From: Lycocorax pyrrhopterus obiensis
Taxonomy: Eukaryota; Chordata; Aves; Passeriformes; Paradisaeidae
Length of the DNA stretch: 64,000 nucleotides
Direction: 5' to 3'
NCBI GenBank assembly: GCA_014706295.1
Contig: JACSVZ010000002.1
Location: 20,134,494 to 20,198,493, forward strand
Each line of letters opens with the position of its first letter. Position 1 is the stretch's first letter. The translations under genes and the position numbers were made by a program. This document shows positions 10,459-22,400 of this stretch, in pieces. Below the pieces are notes generated by a model. That model saw nothing but the letters and a program-made list of their open reading frames with translations, was not told the origin of the DNA and did not search any database.

Positions 10459-13339
10459 GGCTTTTAATAAGAGAGAAAATTGTAAAGCCCAAGAATGTTT
10501 TGGTCACAGAGATTTTGAAGGAAACTCTATCCTGATGAGGAAACTCTATCCTGATGAAGAGAGCTGCTGAACTGTGTACTTATAAGGCTATGGGAATTAC
10601 ACAGAAACGATAATGCATACTTGACTGAGGACTTTGTCAAACCAAGAAGACACCAAATTACAATTACTGCATCTGTAAGCCAGTCTTTCTACAGGAATCC
10701 TTTGGTCAGCATGAGCTTACTCAAAGTAAAATTTAGCTTTTATATCTAGAATTACTAGCAGAGCTTTCAAATTGTGTTTTCTTCTGATACTAATATTCTA
10801 CCAACACCATTAACTAGCCAGCTAATGATTTTTAAGTGATGAATAGTATAAATCATCAACCTGAGATTTGCAGCCGCAGAACATTCAGAAAAAAAATAGA
10901 TGTTTATACCCAGTAAAATACTGCAAAATGCAATGTATCATAAATGAGCTGAAGAAAAAAAAGTTGTTTAGTGACAGCAGAAGTAATGAAGCTTGGGTTC
11001 CCACACACACCTCCACAATACCTTCAGCTCTCTCTCATTTTCCCTACACACCACATGCTCTGTACCCTCAGCTCCCCTCCCCTCCCAAACTTCCCTTTCC
11101 ATGAGCTGAACAAGACAGAGCGTTTGTTTGATCCATTGCAGAGTTAAAGCTGTGCTCCTCAGCTGGATGGATGCTGCCTTCCGGATGCCAGAGGAGGCCA
11201 GAGAGTGCTCTACATCTCCCACACTGGCACACTGAGGAAATGGCTTTATCAGCTCCTCCAGCCCCCAAGAAGTTCTGCTGTAATCACTGAGTACTTCTGA
11301 GACCTCTGCAAGACTGGTTTAAATCGGCCACTGAAGTTCCTGAGAAGCACAACTAACAGATGGAAAGTGGGATTGCATAAAACTTGTCTTAGGAAATACA
11401 CCTAAAAAATCAGAGCTGTTATACAAAGACTGTCCGTACTCTTTAATACTCAGCAGCTTGTTTAAATATAAGCTGAAGCAATGAACAGCAATGTAAACAT
11501 TTAATCTGTCAGTCAGAAAATTTTCAAATCATCGTTGTCACAGAACATTGGTTGCTGTTATTGAGCAGTTACAAGTACAGTATAAACCACAGCCTTTTGG
11601 GTTGTGTACATGCAGCACCAGTGGGGCAAAAAAATTTGTAATGAAATACTGCACTTACAACAAAGTGGGGATCAGGAATTAAAATATTGCAAAAATTTAT
11701 ATATTCATATGTAATTAGACAACCTATTTTCAAAATTCTGATATCTTCTGTATTTTGGCCCATAGAAAAAAAAAAAGTACAAATATTGAAATAAAGCACG
11801 GCAGTGGTTTAATAGCCTATAAAATGGATATCTGAATGCAATTGAAGTTTCAAGGCACCTTACCTCCTGTCCTTTTACAGCCTTTTTTTTTTTGTGGCAG
11901 CTCCACACCAGGGATCCTGGGAAGCAAATAGCAGAATTTGCCCTTTCAAGTTTATGAATTCCTAGGCTTGTTCACTGCTATTTAAAAATGGAATAAAAAG
12001 TATCAGCAGCAAATATATATTTCACTGATGCTAAAAACACAAACTCAGGTAAATTTGGGTAAATTGGAAAAAGGCAGGGTGCCACTTCTCTGCATAGAGG
12101 ATGAGGAAAGGACAAAATGTCCTTACACTTTCTGGCAGTTACTGAAGTTTCTGTACTTCAGAATTTCTATGTTACAATGACTGTGTTGGTGGTGAAAATC
12201 TCTCAGTGGTTATGCAGTAAGTATTCTTTCATTGCATCCTCCTGTAACAATTTAATTAACTTGAATACATCAGGGGTCAGCTTGTTCCAAGGGACATCCT
12301 GAAATCTGGTAATTTAGAAAAACGTACCCATAAAACAGTTACCTGAAGTTCTGGTCAATTATACAATTTGAATCTACTTTTGATGCAACAACTGCCATTC
12401 AAGGACTGTCATGTACAATAAATTTACTTAATTATTCATGCCAACAATATGAAAGTTCTCAAGCTGTATCTCTTCTTTAATCTTTCAGCTTACTTTCCTC
12501 CTAGATATTTAAACAGTTCATTTTTTTCAATTAGATGATGTCTGAGGACCAGTACTGCTAAAAAATGCTAATTTGCAAGCACAGCTTCCTGTAAAATGCT
12601 TCTGAACAAGAAGTAACTACAGCCAAAATTCACATTAGCAAAGCTAAATAGTCTTCCCCTCATGGCATATCTGGAGACTAGAATAAAAACTGAGAAAACA
12701 TGAACAGAATAGTCATCAACTATCACTTTGAAAGGAGGGTTGACCAAATGTTAAGAAATCCATATATGTAGCTGAATCCTTTTTATTCCTTTCTGTGTTT
12801 CACTTCACCTATCTTTTGCTGCTCCTCAGTTCACAAGGGCTGGACATCCACAGCACCACTCCCTGTCATCCCCTTACCCTGTCAAACAGTAACTTTTTCC
12901 TCCATCTAACAGGACCTCTATTATCATGCTAAAATAGAACTTGGACTTCTTTGTGATGTGATATGAGAGAAAAGCTTAATTTTCCTCAATAGACCAGATA
13001 AACACAGCTTCTCCTTGAGGACATTATTTGACAACCAGTAGACAGAAGGATGAAAATGCTGCATGGAAACATGTACATTAGTTCTGCTAAGTTTCAACAT
13101 CAGATTGCTTCTCTTTAGGAAAACAATATTTTCCAATTTGATTTTTTTTTTTTTTTTTGTTTTACAACAACTTTTCCCCCACCAAAAAAGCTGTGTTCCA
13201 GTTTCTCCCTACTTATAATTATATTGGGACTGTCAGAGAACCCAAAACATATTATTCATCAGAACTCCTAATAATTGCTTGTATACAAATTAAAACATAA
13301 AGACTTAAGCTTTTTACTATATTAAGTAGATAAGAAAAG
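10459..13339. other. AT-rich stretch with tentative minus-strand exons
   Basis: A 19-bp unit is duplicated in tandem at 10521-10558. A weak three-exon minus-strand model (12398 to 11569) is given in the findings. A T-rich run lies at 13141-13159. No repeat element was recognised. Confidence 0.3.
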
Positions 13340-13416
13340 ACTAAAGGCAGCTACAGCTACGGTTGCACTTGATGACTGTAAGGGTCTTTTCCAAGTTAAA
13401 TGGTTCTGTGACTCTA
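13340..13416 (+). mobile_element. CR1 LINE 3' end fragment
   Basis: The text GTTGCACTTGATGACTGTAA, then GGTCTTTTCCAA, then ATGGTTCTGTGACTCT, is the CR1 3' end with its ATTCTGTG-like tail. It is about 77 bp, 5'-truncated and diverged. Confidence 0.85.
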
Positions 13417-16400
13417 TTAGTAGCTGATTTCTACTACCCTGAGCATCGATGCCGAAAATAAGTCCAGTGGAATTGTATATAGTAGTTGTACTCTTTCCTG
13501 CTTCATGGCACACTTCCTGTAAGACCCACTGTTGGATTACTTCCCCCACAAACATAAGAGCATAGTCTAATTGGAGTAAAAAGAAGTTGTTCACAAAGAC
13601 AAGTTGTCCATAAGAGGAGAACAGAATGGATATTAGCAATAATTAATCAGTTTTCTGTGTGGAGATCCCTAAATAACCCAGGAATAGCAATGATCCAAAT
13701 CTGATTTCCTTCTAGAAAAAAAACGTGGAGCAGCTGTTACGCAAGACAATGCCCCTGAGTTCTCTCAGAATAATTCTGGAAAGCTACTGTCATGCTTAAA
13801 GTACTGTTCTTTTACTGCAACTTTATTCAAACCTCTCATAAACATTATAGAAAGAAGCAAGCTTAAGCCAAACTTTCAGCTTAAATTTATGTTTACATTA
13901 ATTTTACTTTAATCTCCATCCTTTATTTTATACAATGTAAAAAGAAAAAGCACATCCATTAGAACTTTAAAAATAATAATTGTCATCTATTTAAATTTCA
14001 TTTCACAGCACAGCTGTAGTGGGATGTCCCCTGGTCCCAGGATACACATACCTGGTCAAATGCTGCCAAACCAAAACTCAGGAATGTGTTACAACCTAAC
14101 CCAAACAAAAACAACAGAGAGTATAATGTTTGTGTCTGCAGAGAGAATGTACTTCAAGCTACTGCCAGCAGAGAGTCCCATTGCTTTCATATTGAGAAGA
14201 AAACAATTTAGCACAATCCCCAAAATCACGGAACAAACAGCAAGCCACTTCCAACTACTTTAATAGGGTTAGAGACAGAAGCCCTCAGCAGCAGCCACCT
14301 GCTTTCCCTCCCCCTCAACTCATTTTTTTTACAGTTTTTCCAAACTGCAAGTCAAGTTAGTATGTTTCAAAAAAGGAAGCTCAAAAGTATGGTTTGGACT
14401 TCCACAAAAAGGCTGGCACATTTCTCCAAAACAGTTCAGCTTGGCTAAATGAGAACAAAGTGAAACATTTTAACTGTAATTAAGTTCACTTTCAAGCCAG
14501 CCTCTACATTGTAAAATTAAAGGGCTCCCCGAGCATCTGGCCTGCACTCCTTCCACATATGCTTACCCCAGGAGCAATGTGCTTAGTTTGAGGAGACATC
14601 AGGCGTCTGTCAAGCATGTCAGCCTCACTCCAAGCAGGCCAGCCCTTCCAGCAGCAGCAACACTTCTCACAGGAGCAAAACCTCCGACGCAAATCAGCGC
14701 ACCAGCGAAAACTTCAGCGAATCAGCCCGCATTGACCATTATTGGAAATACCTGCACTTTACGGCCTGGTTTACAGGGCCCAGCCTTTGTCTACACGGAG
14801 CAAGGCTGTTTGCTGGTGGTTTCTCTCAGCTGTTGATCTGATTCAGTCCCTATGTCAGGGACAGCTCAGCAGAGAGCCCGTCACCATCAATTACCAAGGA
14901 GGAGTGGGAGGGCTCCGGGCTCCCGGTGACATCAGCCGCTGTAAGGACGAAGCCTGCACACTTCCTGGAGTAACATCACACTTTATTCATCTCAGAAGTA
15001 TGGCTTGCAACATGCATGGCCCCCTGGTAACACACAACTGCTGTGCAGCCAGAAACAGGAGAGGCATCTGAGCATAAACACCACATAATCGATTTATTGA
15101 TGCTTCTGGATACAGATCTTTTTTTGTTCTCCCCCACCCACAGAGATATTATGCTGGAATTTCAAGCTGGAAATACCAATTTAAGTTGGAAATTTTCTGT
15201 GTAAAAGGAAAATTCTGCTTGACTATATCTAAGGTAGAAGACCTGTTATGGTAGAAGATACATATAAATGAACCTTAATCATGATTTTTATATAAACTAC
15301 CATCCTAAATAAACTCTCACTAGACATTTCATCATGGCAATACTTCTATATATTAGCCAGTTGACTGAAATAATCAGGAAAACCTACACGCATAATATTA
15401 TTGGCCCTAATGAGTTTAAGAATTTGCAAGATTAAGGTCAACTGGCTTAAAATAAAAGCATAGGTTAGACGTAATTAAGGCCGAAAGATACGTGTTTGCA
15501 TAGGTCCGAGGCTTCTAGAGGTGCAGTAAAGAGGAGAAAGGAGCAGGCAGCAACAGGCAAGGAATGATAAGAACAGAAAAAGAGCTCCAGAGAAGCTACT
15601 TTCCCGCTCTGTTGCCACTGAGATTATGAATGCCGAGGCAGTGACTCCCCAGAGTAGCAACAAGGACAAACATTGTTTTGGTTCCAGCTGCTCAGTGAGC
15701 AGGGCAACCTTCTACTCTGCCTATTCCTCAAGACTGGTCTTTAGTAGGCATGTGAGGCAAGCAAAGCCCCACCAAGTCCAGCCTCTGGTCCACGAGAGCT
15801 GAGAATGTTGTCTATTTTCAAAGGCCAAGCTCTTAATACTGACTTTGTGTGTAGACTCGGTAAAGTTGACAGTACTTGGAGAGGGATGGGCAGACCGTAC
15901 CTACATGCCACATGATAAGTATAAAACCAGATATTTTGTTTTCCTTTCAAACGAAGAATTCAGACTGGCTTCCATTTATATGAACTGGTTCCTACACATT
16001 TTTTTCACACAGCCACTTTTAAGGTGTACCAAGATTGATCCATATAAAGTTATCCTCTTAAAATGTAATTTCTTATTTCTATTATCTGCATACCGTACTG
16101 TTAACCATTCTATCTCACTGAAACAAGAAGTGACTTTTGGTTAATACCTGATCAGGTGGTTGTTTTTTCGCTGTGGTTTTTCTGATTTTATTTTTTTTTT
16201 TTTTTAAGGGGACTATGAGAATGCAGGATTCTTAAAATTTTACCACTGTTTCTGAATTCAATATTCCTGTTAGGTCCACTTCAGATGCCCAAAGATAATT
16301 AAATAAGTAGAAACCTTGCCCTTATTTCTCATGAAATAGATATTACTATCTACCTGAAATAGACTGAGCAAAGAAAAATACACAGAACATTGACAACCTC

Positions 16401-19400
16401 TTGCATAACTTATTTTGACTTCCATAATGCACTTTTAGGATGGGTATTAAACTCAAAGTGTTGAAACGACTACTGGTTTCCAAGGAAGCAAACAGTAAAC
16501 TTCAGCGAATACAATTTTAGAAGGCTGTGAGAAGTACAGCAATTTCTGATGCAATACCGTATTAACAATGTTGGGGGGTTAACAGTAAAATTACTGAGCA
16601 AGCTTTTTAGCAAAGTTATTATCCTTAAAAAGTTTAACACATGCTGTGGGACACAAATACCTTGGGGCAAATCAGAACTACTCTGAAGAATACACAGTCA
16701 CAGTCCCAGCTGGAATATCGCAATTAGGACAGAGCAGCTCTCGTTCCAGAGGCTTATTTTCTGCCCTTCAGCAGATTTTACAGAATACAGAAACTAAGCT
16801 TGCAAGACCACGCTGTCATCATGGCAAATTTTGTATCACAATATTGAAACAAAAGAACTTTGTAGTAGAAAACACAGTAATGAGATAATTAAAAATGTAG
16901 AAACAGCAATAGAAAAATTTGCCGGCACCAATCATAGTTTCAAAAGCTCCCTAAATCTTCCAGTCATAGAATAGAAACACCCCTTTTTCTTTCTTTTTTT
17001 CCTTTCTAATTTTTTTTTTAACTTCTGAGCAGCAAACAGCATGGAATTAGTATACAGTAAGTGCTAGATGACTTTGCCCTTTTTTGCCCAAGAGGGTGAA
17101 TCATCACCTAAGAAGTACCAGATCTGTTAAAAGGTATCTGCTGTGTAACCTGACAAATTAAGGTGCCTTAGAACAAAGACCTTCAACCCCTCCCAGAAAA
17201 ACACATCTTTACTAAGAGAACAGGAACACAATTGATTCAGAGATTAATATTTTAATTCATTCTTCAATCCTCTATAGTTCTAATGGAGAAGTAGCCTTAA
17301 CTTTAAATCTTAATACTCTGTATTTACACTGTGATTTCATCAGAAGACTCAATTAATTTTAAACACAACTTTATGAAATTTTACTATATTTGGACAATAA
17401 ATGGCATTAAGCACATGAGAAAACAGAAGTACTGATTAGCTAAATACTCAGTAACATACTAACAGAAGCTTGCTTGTAAATGTTTAAGCTGCTTTGGTTT
17501 TGTCTTTTTGGGTAACAAAGCAAGATGGGTGTTAGCCTATACAAGTTCTTGTTGGTAAACCAGATCAAAAATGAGTTGTTAAGAGATCACACAGTCAGTA
17601 ACTCAGAAGTGCTAGAACCTTAAGACATATGAGTAATTTTTCTCATCACCAAGTTACTGTGCATCAGCTGATCCATGTGTGGACATGTGGGCATGCTTAG
17701 CATATGGCAAACAAATTAAGGCAATTTATTGTAATTCTGCCTCATTATGAATTATGTTATCTGACATTTGTTGATGAACAGGTAATGCATAGCAACTTGT
17801 AAATCTGCATATCTAATACACATATATATACACTGGAAAATTTTTCAGTTTTGCCTTTCCTTCCCATTTTAAAGGCAGATAATGCATTTGTTTTTCTCCA
17901 GTTACCTCAGACATCACATTTGCTTTTCTTCAGCCATCAAGTATCTCATCGGTCTTACACAATTTCTCAAAACATAACTTCTTGTTTCTGAGCTCCCTCA
18001 GTTGGCCCTCTAGGTATTCAAGTACCCCGTACAAAGAGCTCAGGTTGAGTTAACCACAACCCAAGCTGTTCCCTTTTCCTAGTTGAAGGTGAATATTTAT
18101 CCCCTTGCCCTTCCTGTAAGTGACACGTTATCAGCTCTTCTCACCTGGCCAGAGTCAGCTTCAGAAGAGTTTGCTTTCCCCTTTTAGAAGACTCAAAGTC
18201 TTTCCAAAAGATATCAAGGTATTAAAATCCCTCATTTATTTATCACAACAAGACAGCAGAACACTGTATATGCCTACGCGAAGTTGATATATATGAATTT
18301 TGACATCTAAAAATTTTTGTTGAGAAGAGAGATAATAAATTAGTCAAAGCTCACACAGAGTCAACAATTCAGAAGCAAACAGACCAGACACAGATTTTTA
18401 AATCGTTGCAACAGCCTGTCCACAGAAAACACGCAAACCCACCCAAGCCCTGCCAGCAGGAGAGCGCTCAGCTCGCCAGCACATGTCAAAGTTCATGAAG
18501 GTTTCTCAGGTTCGTCCTTTCCCTCTCAGACCTGTACCAAAGGGCCAGTCTGCTCGCTGTTGTGCACACTGACTGACACAGCAGGTCCCAGGTGAGATGC
18601 TGGGACAGCAGCTGGGTGGTACTTCTAGTCAAAGACAGAAAACACCCAGCACAGTGGGGGCTGAGCTTTAGGATCACTCACTGATCACTTTCCCAGTACA
18701 CTCTGCCCAGTTGGAGTAAAGGACACAAACAGGGTCTCCTGCCTCTAAGGAGAAGTTTGTTCAATACCAGATTTAAAGTCAATCTCTTGTTTTAATTTCC
18801 ATGGCCGATGAAAAGACAACTATTTTCTATAAGTGGGAGAGGGCCGCAGATGAAAAAATTGTCACAGAATAAAGAAGAAAATTCTGTAACCCCTAAATAT
18901 TGTAAAATAGGTTTCACAATACAAGGTTTGAAACAGACGAGTACTCAAACCAGCAGAGTTACTGGTTATAACAGACAGGGAAGAGTTTGGTGAGTGTTTT
19001 TTAATAAGAGCAATCTGACTTGTTGGAAACCTACAGGAACAAAGAAGTTCACAGCTGTGTTTTACAACTGAAAAGCAGAACTGCCTGGCTTACCAAGAAC
19101 TGTACCTTGATTTTCCTCATTTTTGACCAGCTAACTTCAAGCAATTGTCTTGCAAATTGTTGCTCCTGAGACCATCAGCTACATCTGAGAGTGAATTGTT
19201 GCACCTTCATGGATGCTGATCATCTGGAGCTCAAGTACACACTGCTTTGCAAAAATCAGTTTAGTGGAAAATGAGGGATTCCACCAGTCTAAACACACTC
19301 CCATTTTTTCATGACACTTACCTTACCACAAGATACACCAAGTAGGATCAGTGCACAACAGCACTTCACAGTTAAGTGTTGGTTAGGCAAGCAGGATTCA

Positions 19401-22400
19401 CAGAGTATCTACAGTTTGATTTTAATTTCTGCAGAGAAGGAGCTTCAGCACTAGATGAAATGTTAAGACGGCACTGAGAGATGTGTTAGGAAATTTACAG
19501 GAACAAAATGCAAACACCACATAAACCAGCTAAACTAAAGGTTTAAATAAATTCACACTACTGCTGGGAGCAGAGCTCTTGGTCCTCTCCACTCTTGCCC
19601 CCATCCCTGGTACCCCTGGCAGACGCTTCCTTCCCCTCTACCATCCCAGCACTTGTCAGACCCTTCTAGGAGGACAGTGACACGCCTGGCTTAGTAGGAA
19701 ACCACTTGTTTGTTTTGTGGGGTTTTTTTCAGGTCATCAAGATGAAATGGATAAAGGAAAACAAAAGCAGGGGAAAGGATGCTTGTCATGGTGGGGCAAT
19801 TCCATCACTGCAAAGCCTTACAAAATAACCCACCAACGGCATAAATCCCTTTGTGAGTTTAATTTCTATTTTGCAATGCATAGCAATAGCTATGCAATGT
19901 AATCCTGTAGCAGTTTAAAAGCAGAAAAGAGATCTACTTCAAAAGTATCTCACATTAAAAATATTACTAATTAACTGCTCCCACACAAAAACTTAAGCAA
20001 ACAGAAAAAATGATGGCTTTTAAGATACATACAGTTGGGCTTAACATTTAAATGAAAGGGGTTTTTTTGTTAAAGATCATTCATGTCACATTTTTCCCCA
20101 CTGAAGTACAAATTTAATTCCATCCACAGTGAAAAAGGCACACCCCTCCATCCCGTATATTTCGATATTATACTTGTAATAGCTACAGACAATGTTAGCT
20201 TACTGCAGTCTCCTTCGATGTTAATTCTTCTGAAAATGTTCTTATTAGCGTGATCTGAAGCCCACAAGGCTCTCTTTGGTTGGCTTTAGATTAGGCCCTT
20301 ACATAACTGCAACATCTGGGGCCCATTTCAACTATGCAAATTTCAGCAGACACAATTTCTGTGTGCATAAATTAGTTTTTGTTTAACAGACACCTGTAAT
20401 TTGGAACAGCTAATACATATTCTCCAAGAAAATAATGAAATAAATACTGTAATTTCGTATGACATACACCCCCAGTGTATTCCAGTGTGGCCATTTTTTT
20501 AACTTTGGTGCTTTGGAAATTAATATCCATATCTGCACGGGGGATAAAAAGCACAGCAGGCCAGTATTGCCACAGCTGGAACTACGGAAAGTAGAAGACC
20601 CAGGGTCAGTACTCTTCTCCTACTTTATTTTTATGCAAAGTATAAAAGTATTAGATATACTGTGTAAATTCCAGATCGATCTGTGATCTTACTCAGGAGC
20701 CAGGAAAGCAATCTAATATTAAAGTACAAAGGACACACTGCACCACTGCAGAGCCCACACGAAGCAATTGTTAATATGTGAGTGAATGTGTATTTGTCTA
20801 TCAGCAACTCCTCAGGGAAGTTTGGAAGGGACTGCTATCAAATAGTAAAAACTCCCCATACAAAAGCCCATTAAGCTATATGTAATGCAGAAGTATGATG
20901 AACTATTATAATCTACTTTCTCCTGAAGCATAATTTTCCTCCAGTTAAGAACAATTACAAATTCCTGTTGTTTTTTTTCCTACTTATAAATAAAAAACGC
21001 CACACAAGGATATCTGCATCCATCCTTGTAATTGTACAAACAATAAAATGTTAACAGGATTATCACTAAATCCTTGCAAAGAATTCATTATTACTACTAT
21101 AGAAAAAAATCTTGCTGAAATAAATGGATAAGTACGAACTACTACCCAGTAAGGTGCACCGATTTACAGAGAATCAGAGAATAGTCTTTAGATTACAGCC
21201 TCTAAGATTATACCAAAAATAGGTCAGTACAACAGTTCATTATAAGGATTAAAATATGTAATTTTAAAATTATTTTCCCAACTCCCATCAATGGGATAGG
21301 AGTGGAATATTCACACTATTTATTTCATGTTCTCCATTGAAGAACCATTTATCACAGAATACTACAGCCTACAAATACCTGAGATTATCTATCTGTACTG
21401 ATAGAAATCAGTTCATTAGGCTGATAATGCAGAATTTTCAGTGATCCTTTGCAAACAGCAGCCTCCACCCATGAATCTAAAAGGCACAGAGCTTTGCAAT
21501 TCATAGTTCAACACTACTTATCTGGATTAGTAAAGCAATTACTTAACAATTAAGACATGTAAATAGGCTCAAGAAAACAATGTAACAAGCAAAAAGAATG
21601 CTAACTTACTCTTTTTAATAATAAGTAGTTTGGATTTTTTTGTTTTAAGCAGGGAAAGAATGATAAAAAACACAGTCATACCAAGCTTAAACTACAATAT
21701 ATTACACACATAACCTACTTTGACAGAAGACTAGACTGCAAAATAAAGCAATTAGGCATTTCGTCAACGTTAATTGAATTCCCTTTTCCTCACCTACATA
21801 ATCATATTCTCATTTCCAGGGAGCTCCTACATTTTTCAGCGCTCAGGCACATGAATGTTTACTGATCTACTACTTTATATATATTTTTTGTGCTCTTTGT
21901 TCCCTTGAGTATTTGGGGTCTAGGCTTCCTGTATCATTCTGAAGCCTGTGTCATTAACTTGTGTTTTTTATTTTCTGAGAAGCTTATCATGAGCACTACC
22001 TATAGCTTCAAAAATTTATCTCCACAATAAGAAGGGCAGTAAAATGAAGGGAACCTTTTTCCCACTTTTCAGGTAAGACTTTAAGCGGGCAGAATTCAGG
22101 CAAAAGGGGACTTAGTATCGCCTCAGTATTTGAATTTGGAGCATGCAAACATCTTGTTGCCTGTAGCACCAAAGGTTGGTGTGCAAGAGAAAGCCTCCTG
22201 CTCCCAGTACTGGTGCCTCACCTCCAAGCAGCTCACAAGAAGAAGAGAACCTCTTGTAAGGAATCTTATTAGACATGAAGAAAATTTGTCGTTCACTCAC
22301 GTGACAACAAAAAAGAAGCAAGTTTTTTTAAAGTAGAAGAAAAGTGCTAATTAATAGCTAGAACAGAATTTAAATGCAGGCAAACCCCTTAAGGCAGGAG

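Noticed and set aside
18801..18872. Small frame beginning MADEKTTIFYKWERAADEK
   Set aside because: It looks protein-like but ends after 23 codons with no donor before the stop and no neighbouring exon.
20815..20845. TTTGGAAGGGACTG, resembling the CR1 3' end
   Set aside because: A single short phrase without the flanking CR1 words.
22073..22260. Long open segment after the acceptor CCCACTTTTCAG at 22072
   Set aside because: The frame is open for about 60 codons, but its only donor is poor, and the opposite strand has an equally open frame with a better donor. It is undecidable.
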